A DNA stretch of 64,000 nucleotides from CAWJPW01 sp963844845 (GTDB lineage Bacteria; Acidobacteriota; Thermoanaerobaculia; Thermoanaerobaculales; Sulfomarinibacteraceae). The notes under the pieces are model-generated. The model saw only the letters and a list, made by a program, of their open reading frames with translations. It was not told where the DNA came from and did not search any database. Shown here in pieces: positions 47,453 to 55,883 of the stretch. The position numbers and the translations under genes were made by a program. Position 1 is the stretch's first letter. Every line of letters begins with the position of its first letter. The stretch spans positions 248,001-312,000 of the forward strand of contig CAWJPW010000003.1 in the NCBI GenBank assembly GCA_963844845.1, given 5' to 3'.

Positions 47453-50400
47453 TCAGACCGCCTCAGGGTCCGCTGCCAGGTGCTCTGGCCGGCGGCGTCC
47501 GCGGACCTTCTCCACGAGCCGGTCGAGGACGGCGTACACCACGGGTACCACCAGCAGGGTGAGGGCGGTGGAGGAGAGCATGCCGCCGGCGGTGGCGATG
47601 GCCATGGGGGCGCGCGCCTCGGCGCCCTCGCCCAGGGCCAGGGCCACCGGCAGCACGCCGAAGATCATCGACACCGCGGTCATGAGGATGGGCCGCAGCC
47701 GGATCGGGCAGGCGTTGAGCAGCGCCTCCTCGCGCTCCATCCCCTGGGCGCGGCGCTGGATGGTGAGGTCCACCAGCAGGATCGAGTTCTTGGTGACGAG
47801 GCCGAAGAGCAGGATGATGCCGATCATCGACATGATGTTGAAGGTCTGGCCGGTGACGAACAGGGCGACCAGCGCGCCGACGATGGCCGGCGGCAGGGCG
47901 AACATGATGGTGAGGGGGTGGATCAGCGAGTTGAACTGGCTGGCCAGCACCATGTAGACGATGATCACCGCCAGCCCGAGGGCGAAGAGCAGCGAGCCCA
48001 TGGACTCGCCGAACTCCTCGGCCTGGCCCGCCGCCTTGGCGGTGTAGCCGGGCGGCAGCTCGTCGGCAAGGATCCCCCGGAGGGACTCGAGGGCCTGGTT
48101 GAGGGGGATGCCCTCGAGGTTGGCGGTGAGCAGCAGGCTGCGCTCGCGGTCGGTACGGTTGATGTTGATGGGGCCGACGCCGGGCACCAGGTGGACCACC
48201 GAGTCGAGCCGCACCATCTCGCCGGACGGGCTGCGCACCTGCAGTGCGCCGATGTCCTCGGGAGTGCGCGCCTGCCACGGCACCACCTTGATGCGCACGT
48301 CGTGGCGCTTGCCCTCGGTGGTGAACGAGCCCACCTTGCGGCCGGCGATGAGCGCGTAGACGGTGTCGAACAGGGTGGTGGCGTCGAGGCCGAGATCGTG
48401 GGCCTTCTGGCGGTCCACCACGACGTGGAGCTGGGGTTGCTCGAGGTCGAGGTTGGTGTCCACGTCCACGATGCCGGGAACCGCGGAGAACCGCGACACG
48501 ACCTTCTTGCTCACCTCGTCCAGGGTGTCGAGGTCGGGCCCCGAGATGGAGTAGGCGAGGGCGTAGTCGCCGCCCTCGCCGCCGCCGGAGTAGAACGAGA
48601 ACTCCACCACGCGGGCGGACACGCCCTCCACCGCCTTGAGCTTCTCGCGCAGGCGGGTGACCACGGCGTGTTGGTCCACGGCGCGGGCCTTGGGCCCCAC
48701 CATGCGGGCGAAGATGATGCCGGCGTTCACCTGGCCGCGCTCCTCGAGGTCGATGGCGGCGAACTCCGAGCGAATCTCGGGCTGCTCGAGGACGATGCGC
48801 TCTACCTGCTGGAGCTTGCCGTCCATGGCCGGGAAGGAGATCCCCACCGGGGCCTCCACCTGCACCATGAACATGGACATGTCCTCCTGGGGTGCGAACT
48901 CGGCGCCCATCAGCGGGATGAGAGCGAGTGAGCCGACCAGGAGCAGAGCGGTGATGAGCAACGTCATGCCCTTGTGCCCCAGGGTCCAGCGCAGGGTGCC
49001 CAGGTAGCGCGCCTCGAGCCAGCGGAAGCCGCCCTCGAGCACCTCGTAGAGGCGGCCGTGCTTGGCCCGCACCCGGAGGATGCGCGAGCACAGCATGGGG
49101 GTGAGGGTGAGGGCCACCAGCAGGGAGATGAGGATCGCCACCGCCACCGAGATGCCGAACTCGAAGAGGAACTGGCCGATCATCCCCTTCATGTAGGCCA
49201 CCGGCACGAACACCGCGACGATGGAGAGGGTGGAGGCGGTGGCGGCCAGGGCGATCTCGCGGGTGCCGTTGTGCGCCGCCGCGAACGGCTCTTCGCCTTC
49301 CTCCTGGTGCCGGAAGATGTTCTCCAGCACGACGATGGCGTCGTCGATGACGACCCCCACCGAGAGCGCCAGGGCCAGCGTGGTGAGGTTGTTGAGCGAG
49401 AACCCGAAGGCGCGCATGAAGCCGAAGGTGGCGATGAGCGAGGTGGGGATGGCCAGCGACACGATGAAGGTCGAGCGCCAGGAGCGCAGGAAAGCGAACA
49501 CCACCAGGATGGCGAGCACCGCGCCCCAGATGATGTCTACCTGGACGTTGCGAATGGACTTCTCCACGTACTCGGCGGCGTCGAAGGCGGTGTCGTAGGT
49601 GACGCCCTCGGGGAAGTCCTCGGCCAGCTCGGCCATGCGCTGGTGCACCGAGCGCGACACCTGGACCAGGTTGGCGCCGGAGCGGGGGGCGATGCCGAGG
49701 CCAAGCGACGGGGTCAGGTTGTAGCGCCCCGAGCCGCGCTCGTCGGCGATGCCGTCCTGGGCGAAGCCCACGTCCGCGAGGTGGACCTGGCGCCCGCCCA
49801 CGGTGGCCACCACCAGGTCGTTGAACTCGTCGACGGAGTCGAAGAGGCCGAGGTTGCGCACCGCCAGCTCGGTCTTCGGCCCCTCGATGTAGCCGCCGGG
49901 CAGCTCGAGGTTCTCGCGGCCCAGGGCGGTGATGACGTCGTCCACCGTGAGGTGGTGGGCGGCGAGGCGGTCGCGGTCGATCCAGATTCGCACCATGCGC
50001 TCGCGGAAGCCGCCCATGAAGACGTTGCCGACCCCCGGCACCGATTGCAGGCGCGGCTTGACGACGCGGTCGGCGTAGTCGGAGAGGGTGCGCTTGTCGA
50101 GGCCGGAGAGCGCGATCCACAGCATGGGCTGGGAGTTGATGTCGAGCTTCTGGACGATGGGGGGCTCGGCGTCCAGCGGCAGCTGCCCCACCGCAGCCGC
50201 GACCTTGTCGCGCACGTCCTGGGCGGCGGTGTCGATGTCGCGCTCCAGCTCGAAGGTGATGGTGACCTGCGAGATGCCCTGCCCGGAGTAGGAGTTGAGG
50301 TGCTTGATCCCCTCGATGGTGTTCACCGAGCTCTCGATCACGTCGGTGACGTCGGACTCCATGACCTCGGGGGAGGCCCCGGGCAGCATGGTCTGCACCG

Positions 50401-50536
50401 TGACGATGGGGAAGTCGATGGAGGGCAGCAGGTTCACCGGCAACGCCTGGTAGCCGAGCACGCCGAAGATCACCAGCGCCAGCATCAGCATGACGGCGAA
50501 GACCGGGCGCCGGATGGAGACGTCGTAGAGGTTCAT
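47453..50536 (-). CDS. RND multidrug efflux transporter permease (AcrB/HAE1-like)
   Basis: A 1027-residue inner-membrane pump subunit. Starts MNLYDVSIRRPVFAVMLMLALVIFGVLGY. The proton-relay acids are present (VGVVIDDAIVVLENIFRHQ), as is the later Lys in LFGLVTKNSILLVDL, and two large periplasmic loops show the porter domains. Length is normal for HAE1. It is the third gene of the operon, 4 bases after the MFP. Export of hydrophobic compounds or drugs is the family role; substrate unknown. Confidence 0.95.
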   Translation of the reverse strand: MNLYDVSIRRPVFAVMLMLALVIFGVLGYQALPVNLLPSIDFPIVTVQTMLPGASPEVMESDVTDVIESSVNTIEGIKHLNSYSGQGISQVTITFELERDIDTAAQDVRDKVAAAVGQLPLDAEPPIVQKLDINSQPMLWIALSGLDKRTLSDYADRVVKPRLQSVPGVGNVFMGGFRERMVRIWIDRDRLAAHHLTVDDVITALGRENLELPGGYIEGPKTELAVRNLGLFDSVDEFNDLVVATVGGRQVHLADVGFAQDGIADERGSGRYNLTPSLGLGIAPRSGANLVQVSRSVHQRMAELAEDFPEGVTYDTAFDAAEYVEKSIRNVQVDIIWGAVLAILVVFAFLRSWRSTFIVSLAIPTSLIATFGFMRAFGFSLNNLTTLALALSVGVVIDDAIVVLENIFRHQEEGEEPFAAAHNGTREIALAATASTLSIVAVFVPVAYMKGMIGQFLFEFGISVAVAILISLLVALTLTPMLCSRILRVRAKHGRLYEVLEGGFRWLEARYLGTLRWTLGHKGMTLLITALLLVGSLALIPLMGAEFAPQEDMSMFMVQVEAPVGISFPAMDGKLQQVERIVLEQPEIRSEFAAIDLEERGQVNAGIIFARMVGPKARAVDQHAVVTRLREKLKAVEGVSARVVEFSFYSGGGEGGDYALAYSISGPDLDTLDEVSKKVVSRFSAVPGIVDVDTNLDLEQPQLHVVVDRQKAHDLGLDATTLFDTVYALIAGRKVGSFTTEGKRHDVRIKVVPWQARTPEDIGALQVRSPSGEMVRLDSVVHLVPGVGPININRTDRERSLLLTANLEGIPLNQALESLRGILADELPPGYTAKAAGQAEEFGESMGSLLFALGLAVIIVYMVLASQFNSLIHPLTIMFALPPAIVGALVALFVTGQTFNIMSMIGIILLFGLVTKNSILLVDLTIQRRAQGMEREEALLNACPIRLRPILMTAVSMIFGVLPVALALGEGAEARAPMAIATAGGMLSSTALTLLVVPVVYAVLDRLVEKVRGRRRPEHLAADPEAV

Positions 50537-50540
50537 GGCG

Positions 50541-51635
50541 TCATCCGTTGGTGCCGGCCACCGTCACCGGCAGGCCGCGCTGGAGGCCGGCCACGTCCTT
50601 GATGATGGCGGTGCCCGGGTCGAGCCCGGCGAGGATCTCCACCATGCCGTCCAGGTGGCGCCCGGTCTGCACCTTGGCCACCGCCACCCGGCCGTCGTCG
50701 GCGAGCAGGACCTCGGGCAGGTCCGACGCCGCCACCGCCGAGGCCGGCACCCACAGGCTGTGGGTTTCCACCGGTGAGGTGAGGATCACGGTGGCGAACA
50801 TGCCGGGGCGCAGGTCGCCGGGGTTGGGCGCCGTGCCCACCACCTCGAAGGAGCGGCTCGCGCCCTGCACCACCGGGTCGATGCTGTAGACCTCGGCGCG
50901 GCGCTCGGTGCCGGCGGCGCCCACCCGGAAGGCGAAGCTCTTGAGCCCCACCAGGCGGTCGGCCCAGCCTTGGGGCACCTCGGCCGCGATTTTCACAGTG
51001 CCGGCGGTGGCCAGCGCCACCAGCGGCGTACCAACGTCGGCCCACTCTCCGCCCACGGTGTGGCGCTCGGCCACCACTCCGTCGGCGGGGGCCTTGACGA
51101 CGCTGCGCTCGAGATCGTGCTCGGCCAGGTCGAGGGCGGCGGAGGCCGCCTGCATCCGGGCCGCGGCGAGGTCGTGCGCCGACTGTGCCTGGTCGTAGGC
51201 GGCCTGGGAGATGGTGTGGTCGGAGAGCAGGTCGGCCTTGCGCTCGAGCTCCTTCTCGGTGAGGGTGAGCTCGGCCTTGACGGCGGCGAGGTTGGCCGCC
51301 GCCTGCGCGCGCCGCAGGCGGAAGGTGTGGCGGTCGATCTCCACCAGCGGCTGACCGGCCTTGACCTGGTCGCCCACCTTGACCCGCACCCGGTCCACCC
51401 GGCCGGCCACCTCGGCGGCGACGTCGATGGTGTCGAAGGCGCGCACCTCGCCCACCAGCTGCAGGGTGGGCTGCTCGGAGCGCACCTCGGGCTGGATGAG
51501 CTCGACGGTGCGCGGCGCCAGGGCCTCGGTGCGGGTGGCCTCGGCGCTTGACGCCTCGTCACCTGCTGGGTGGCAGGCGGCCGCCAGGAGGAGGGCCGCC
51601 GGAAGGATCGCTCGGACGATGGTGGTGGTTCGCAC
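50541..51635 (-). CDS. RND efflux periplasmic adaptor (membrane fusion protein, lipoprotein)
   Basis: A 364-residue HlyD/AcrA-type adaptor. Start GTG 51635, giving a lipoprotein signal with lipobox LAAAC (C21). Barrel-sandwich hybrid: DVAAEVAGRVDRVRVKVGDQVKAGQPLVEID and VKAPADGVVAERHTVGGEWADVGTPLVAL; the coiled hairpin lies between them; beta-barrel follows (VYSIDPVVQGASRSFEVV). The open frame runs far upstream inside the TolC gene in another phase. It follows the TolC gene by 19 bases. Confidence 0.92.
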   Translation of the reverse strand: MRTTTIVRAILPAALLLAAACHPAGDEASSAEATRTEALAPRTVELIQPEVRSEQPTLQLVGEVRAFDTIDVAAEVAGRVDRVRVKVGDQVKAGQPLVEIDRHTFRLRRAQAAANLAAVKAELTLTEKELERKADLLSDHTISQAAYDQAQSAHDLAAARMQAASAALDLAEHDLERSVVKAPADGVVAERHTVGGEWADVGTPLVALATAGTVKIAAEVPQGWADRLVGLKSFAFRVGAAGTERRAEVYSIDPVVQGASRSFEVVGTAPNPGDLRPGMFATVILTSPVETHSLWVPASAVAASDLPEVLLADDGRVAVAKVQTGRHLDGMVEILAGLDPGTAIIKDVAGLQRGLPVTVAGTNG

Positions 51636-51654
51636 GGTCGTGTTCTCCTCGGGC

Positions 51655-52989
51655 TCAGGAGCCCTGCGGGGCCGGGGTGGCGGTGGTCGTCGCCAGGTCG
51701 AGGTCGGGGAGGGGAGGATGGCCAACGGCGCGGCGCAGGGCGATCGCCTGCAGCTCCCGCTGCCAGCGGGCGATGATCTCGGCGGTCTCGGCGTCGGTGA
51801 GCTCGGTGGTGGCCACCAGCAGGTCGGTGGCGGTGGCCTCGCCCACCCGGTAGGCGCGCTCCACCTGGCGGTGCGCCTCGCGGGCGGCGGCGAGCCGCTC
51901 CTCAGCCGCGTCGAGGGCGGCCACGGCGGTGCGGTGGCCGATGGCGGCGGTGTCCACCTGGTCCCGTACCAGCTTCTCCACCTCGCGCTGCATGAGCTCC
52001 ACCTGGACCTGGTCCTCGCGTGCCTTGGCCACCCGCGCGGCAGTGACGCCGCCGTCGTACACCGGCACCTTGAGGGTGAGGGCCACCGAGCTCCAGTCCT
52101 TGGACGGGAACTCGGCCTTCTGGGCGTAGTACTGGGCGTGGACGTCCAGCTCGGGCAGCCACGCTCCCTTTTCCACCGTGATGACGAGCCCGGCGGCGGC
52201 AAGGCGCTGGTCGAGCGCCTGGAGCTCGGCCCGCCGCTCGAGGGCAGCGGCTTCGAGGCCGGCCACGTCGCCGTCGGGCACCGGGATGCTCCCCGGCGGC
52301 TCCAGCTCTCCCAGCTCGTGGACCCCGGCCAGCCGGGCGAGGCGGCGGCGGGCGAGATCGGCGGCGCCGGCCGCCTCCACCGCCTGCTGACGCTCGGCAG
52401 CGGCGCGCGCCTGGAGCTGGGCGACATCCACCGCGGCCACCTCGCCCACTTCGAAGCGGCGCCGGGCCACCTGAAGCTGGGCCTTGGCCTGCTCCACCGC
52501 GGCGCGTCGTACCGCCTGCCGCTGCGCGGCCGCCACTGCGTCGTAGAACGCCTGGCTCACCTGCAGGGTGAGGTCGCCGGCGGCGGCCAGGCGTTCCAGC
52601 TCGGCGGCGTCCTCCAGTTGGCGGGCCACCGTGCGGGCGCGCCAGTCGCGAAGCCCGTAGAACAGGGTCTGGCGCAGGTCGACGCTGTAGTTCCAGTCGG
52701 TGAGGGGGGTGATGACGAAGGTCTCGCCCGGGGCGAACTCCACCGTCTGAGCGCTGCCGAAACGGGTGTAGGTGCCGTTCAGCTCCAGCCGGGGGAGCAG
52801 GGCGGCCGTGGTGAGCCGGACGTCGGAGTGGGCCCGCCGCACCTCGCTCTCGGCCCTCGCCACCGACTCGTGGGTTGCCAGCGCCGAGCGCACCAGTGCC
52901 GGCAGGGTGGAGGGCGCTTCTGCCCATGCGGGCGCCGCTGACGCCCCGGCCAGGCCGAGGGTGAGGAAGAGTGCCGTGAGGTGCCGCAT
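51655..52989 (-). CDS. TolC-family outer-membrane efflux protein
   Basis: A 444-residue outer-membrane channel. Signal peptide residues 1-23. Two OEP repeats contain the typical helices ([51 protein letters not shown] and LMQREVEKLVRDQVDTAAIGHRTAVAALDAAEERLAAAREAHRQVERAYRVGEATATDLLVA). It is the first gene of the tolC-MFP-RND operon, with a GGAGG-like site before ATG 52989. Confidence 0.92.
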   Translation of the reverse strand: MRHLTALFLTLGLAGASAAPAWAEAPSTLPALVRSALATHESVARAESEVRRAHSDVRLTTAALLPRLELNGTYTRFGSAQTVEFAPGETFVITPLTDWNYSVDLRQTLFYGLRDWRARTVARQLEDAAELERLAAAGDLTLQVSQAFYDAVAAAQRQAVRRAAVEQAKAQLQVARRRFEVGEVAAVDVAQLQARAAAERQQAVEAAGAADLARRRLARLAGVHELGELEPPGSIPVPDGDVAGLEAAALERRAELQALDQRLAAAGLVITVEKGAWLPELDVHAQYYAQKAEFPSKDWSSVALTLKVPVYDGGVTAARVAKAREDQVQVELMQREVEKLVRDQVDTAAIGHRTAVAALDAAEERLAAAREAHRQVERAYRVGEATATDLLVATTELTDAETAEIIARWQRELQAIALRRAVGHPPLPDLDLATTTATPAPQGS

Positions 52990-53386
52990 CGAGGTCCTCC
53001 GCTGCCGAGCGCTCCCGGACTCTTACGCGGAGATGCTCTCCCCGGTTACACATCTGCCACGGCGCGGCGTCTCCACGGATGAGACCGGCCAAAAAGGGGC
53101 TCGGCGGAGCGCGGATCGTAGCAGAAGGGGTCTGCGCAAGCAACGCGACCCGAGGTGCTCGAGCCCCCGATCGGGCCACGCCGCAACGCGGCTTATGTGG
53201 CTGAGAAATGGGAGGCGACGCGCTCGCCGTCCCGGGTGAGGGGATCGGAGGGCTCTCCGCCGGAGGCGCCGACCGCTTCTCGGGCGGGGTGGATGCACGC
53301 GGGCGTGCGTTGCTCGACCAGGCGAGCACGATTGCCACAATGCGGCGAGCGGCCTATGATCGAGGGGTTCTCAAGGAGGCAGTTCG
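52990..53386. other. 397-bp divergent intergenic region
   Basis: Separates the efflux operon from the radical SAM gene. A TATGAT hexamer at 53353-53358 and AAGGAGG near 53373-53379 precede ATG 53387. No operator palindrome for the efflux operon, no riboswitch and no small gene are evident to me. Frames crossing it are low-complexity. Confidence 0.5.
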
Positions 53387-54748
53387 ATGCGAATCACTCT
53401 GGTCGAGCCGGAGCCGCCGGGGCTGCACGTCTGGACGCGTTTCTCGCTGCCGCGGCTGGGACCGGTGCTGCTGGGGACGACCCTCGCCGAGAAGGGGCAC
53501 GACGTCAGGGTGCTCTTCGAGGAGGCACATGGCCTCGACTGGGCACGGCTGGAGGCGTCGCAGCTCGTGGGAGTCAGCACCACCACCTCGACCGCGCCGC
53601 ACGGTTACGCCATCGCCGACCACCTGCGACAGGCGGGAGTTCCGGTGGTCATGGGCGGGCCGCACGCCACCTTCTGCCCGGACGAGGCTCTCGAGCACGC
53701 CGACTGGGTGCTGCGCGGCGAGGCGGACGAGACCATCGGGCCGTTCGTCGCCGGGGTTGAAGGGCGAGGTGATCTCACGACGGTGGCAGGTCTTTCGTTC
53801 CGCCGCGGAGGTGAAATCGTGCACAACCCGCTGCCGCCGCCGATACGCGACCTCGACCGCCTGCCCGCCCCCGATTTCGGGCTCCTCGGCAAGCCCTTCA
53901 AGCGTTCGTTCGCCCAGGACCCGGTGGTGCCGGTGATGACCTCGCGGGGCTGCCCCCACGACTGCTCGTTCTGCTCGGTCACCGGCATGTTCGGGCGGCA
54001 CTACCGCTTCCGCTCGGCGGCCTCGGTGGTGGACGAGCTCACCGCGCGGGACGTCGGCTCCAAGCGGGTCTTCTTCTACGACGACAACTTCACCGCTAAC
54101 CCGCGCCGGACCCGCGAGTTGCTCGAGGCGATGATCGCCGCCGGCGTCACCCCGACGTGGTCGGCCCAGGTGGCGGTGGACTGCGCCCGCCACCCCGAGC
54201 TCCTCGCCCTGATGCGGCGCTCGGGCGGCGACACCCTGTTCATCGGCCTCGAGTCGGTCAATCCCGCAACCCTCGCGGCCTTCAACAAGCACCAGAGCGT
54301 GGCCGACATGGAGGCGGCGCTGACCGAGATCCACCGCCACGGTTTCCACGTGCATGGGATGTTCGTGCTCGGCGCCGACGACGACACCCCCGAGACGATT
54401 CGCGAGACGGCGCGTTGGGCCAGGGCGCAGGGGCTCTTCTCGGTGCAGCTGATGGTTCTCACACCACTGCCGGGCACCCGCGTCTACACCGAGATGGTCG
54501 CAGCGGGCCGCCTGCTGGACTGCGGCTGGGAGCTCTACGATAGTCACCACGCCGTCTTCCAGCCGGTTGGGCTCGAGCCCGAGGAGCTCGTCGAAGCGGT
54601 GTTCGCGGCCCAGGGGCGCTTCTACTCGTGGGGCCAGGTTGTGAGGCCGCTGCTCGCGGGCGACCTCGGCAAGGCCCTCATCCGTCTCTACGCACACTCC
54701 ATCAACCGCCGCTGGCTGCGCCGGCATCGCAGGGAGCACGCCTCGTAA
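53387..54748 (+). CDS. B12-binding radical SAM protein
   Basis: A 453-residue enzyme of the cobalamin-binding radical SAM superfamily. N-terminal B12-binding-like domain (LGPVLLGTTLAEKGHDVRVLFEEA, VVMGGPHATFCPDEALEHADWVLRGEAD) is followed by the radical SAM core with [4Fe-4S] motif CPHDCSFC at C189, C193, C196, then FYDDNFTANPRRTRELLEAM and IGLESVNPATLAAFNKHQ. The N-domain's B12 ligand motif DxHxxG is not clear. Family members do methylations, rearrangements and other radical chemistry; substrate unknown. Preceded by AAGGAGG. Repeat block 4 follows. Confidence 0.88.
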   Translation: MRITLVEPEPPGLHVWTRFSLPRLGPVLLGTTLAEKGHDVRVLFEEAHGLDWARLEASQLVGVSTTTSTAPHGYAIADHLRQAGVPVVMGGPHATFCPDEALEHADWVLRGEADETIGPFVAGVEGRGDLTTVAGLSFRRGGEIVHNPLPPPIRDLDRLPAPDFGLLGKPFKRSFAQDPVVPVMTSRGCPHDCSFCSVTGMFGRHYRFRSAASVVDELTARDVGSKRVFFYDDNFTANPRRTRELLEAMIAAGVTPTWSAQVAVDCARHPELLALMRRSGGDTLFIGLESVNPATLAAFNKHQSVADMEAALTEIHRHGFHVHGMFVLGADDDTPETIRETARWARAQGLFSVQLMVLTPLPGTRVYTEMVAAGRLLDCGWELYDSHHAVFQPVGLEPEELVEAVFAAQGRFYSWGQVVRPLLAGDLGKALIRLYAHSINRRWLRRHRREHAS

Positions 54749-54770
54749 CGGGAGGCGGCCGCAGCGCTGG

Positions 54771-54838
54771 CGTCCGCGAACCGGGACCGGAGGCTGCGGC
54801 CGGAAACCGCGACCGGGGACCGGGCCGGGGCCACGATC
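54771..54838 (+). repeat. Degenerate CCGGGACCGG-type array left of B4
   Basis: Repeated ACCGGGGACC/CGGCCGGAAACCGCG-type units. A shorter version precedes B3 (42630-42672) and a similar array follows the four-helix-bundle gene (55532-55613). Confidence 0.5.
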
Positions 54839-54839
54839 G

Positions 54840-55000
54840 TCACGGAGCAGGCGCCTTCCGGCGGGCGTGCCGTCCCGAACACTTTTCCTGGAGCGCCTTC
54901 TCGCCTGGAGCGCGATTGGGGAAACAGTGTTCGGGGGGGCTCCCACGGCCCGTGGCACCCACAGCAGTGGCCCCGAACGACGAGGCAGGCGACTCGGCGC
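54840..55000 (+). repeat. B-element copy 4 (B4), modules I-II only
   Basis: Module I arms at 54869-54888 and 54920-54940, core CGAACACT / AGTGTTCG. Module II 54941-55000. Modules III and IV are replaced by a short GGCGC/GCGCC region, directly before the inverted repeat of the four-helix-bundle gene. Confidence 0.8.
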
Positions 55001-55029
55001 TGGGGCCCGGGACCGAGGGCGCCGCCGGT

Positions 55030-55176
55030 ATGGTCACCTCCGGATCGTTCAAGAGAGGCGCGATAGCCGCCGGGCCGCCCGGAATCAAGGGCCGCTGCGC
55101 GGCCACTGCGTGGAGACCCTTGACACCGGCCGCCCCGCCGGCTCGGGAAGGCCATGAACGATCCGGAGGTGACCAT
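55030..55176 (+). promoter_or_regulatory. 22-bp inverted repeat enclosing the four-helix-bundle start
   Basis: The left arm 55030-55051 is the exact reverse complement of 55155-55176; the spacer is 103 bases. The right arm holds GGAGGTG and the first bases of ATG 55175. In the mRNA the arms would pair and hide the ribosome binding site. CAAGGG / CCCTTG (55087-55092 / 55118-55123) could fold within the spacer. Confidence 0.75.
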
Positions 55177-55534
55177 GCACGACGCGCTCCCCACTTCGAA
55201 GCCCGGCCTGCACGCCCACACGCTCGCCGTCGCGGCGGCGGGGGCGGTGCTCAGACTGGTGGCGGCGGTCTCGCCGAGCGTCAGGTTCCTCGCCGACCAG
55301 GCGCGGCGGGCCGCGTGCAGCGTCCCGCTGAACCTCGCCGAAGGGCACGGGCGGTCGGGCGGTGACCGGAGCTACCACTACCGCGTGGCGTACGGCTCGG
55401 CCAAGGAGGCGGGCAGCGCCTTGGAGATGCTGGCCGCCGGGGGGTTCGTCGACGCCGCGGCCGCGGCACGCGCCGCCGAGCTGCTCGACCGGGTGCGGGC
55501 GATGACGTGGCGGCTGGTGCAGCCGCGGCGGTGA
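55175..55534 (+). CDS. Four-helix-bundle protein (TIGR02436 / 23S rRNA-IVS-like)
   Basis: A 119-residue all-helical protein of the family once named for 23S rRNA intervening sequences and related to the Avd accessory protein of diversity-generating retroelements. Typical motifs: FLADQARRAACSVPLNLAEGHGRSGGDRSYHYRVAYGSAKEAGSALEML. Start ATG 55175 has GGAGGTG 5 bases upstream; ATG 55154 is in frame but lacks an SD. No reverse transcriptase or template repeat is near, so it is not a standard DGR. It sits among repeats on both sides, hinting at a mobile cassette. Confidence 0.85.
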   Translation: MHDALPTSKPGLHAHTLAVAAAGAVLRLVAAVSPSVRFLADQARRAACSVPLNLAEGHGRSGGDRSYHYRVAYGSAKEAGSALEMLAAGGFVDAAAAARAAELLDRVRAMTWRLVQPRR

Positions 55535-55883
55535 CCGGATCCGGGGCTGGTTTCGCGTCCGGTACCGGGGCCGCGATCCGAGACCGTGATCCGGGGCCGG
55601 TTGCCGGGACACGGTCCATGCCCTCCCAACGCGGCAGACGACGCCCTGCCCACGGTCACCTGTCGCGACGCGCTGTCGCCGACGCGGTCGCGGTAGGCCG
55701 ACGCCGGCCCTGTGGCCTCCCACCGACGTCGTCGTCCGACGTCGTCGTCGCCGCCCACCGCTCCTGCCGCCGTGTACTGCCGCTGTCTGACGACGGGTTG
55801 CGGGTCCACCGGCTCTGCAGACTTGAGGATCCGGATGGCCTAGCGACGCCGCGAACGACAGCTCGAGCCTCTGCGCCACTCGC
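55535..55883. other. 349-bp region between four-helix-bundle gene and copA
   Basis: 55535-55613 is a degenerate CCGG-rich array (units such as GATCCGGGGCCGG). Near 55738-55765 a CGACGTCGTCGTC unit is repeated in tandem. 55869-55897 has a 9-bp hairpin CTCTGCGCC / GGCGCAGAG overlapping the copA end. No gene is supported. Confidence 0.5.

Noticed and set aside
55175..55534. Diversity-generating retroelement
   Set aside because: Only an Avd-like four-helix-bundle protein is present; no reverse transcriptase, template or variable repeat is seen.
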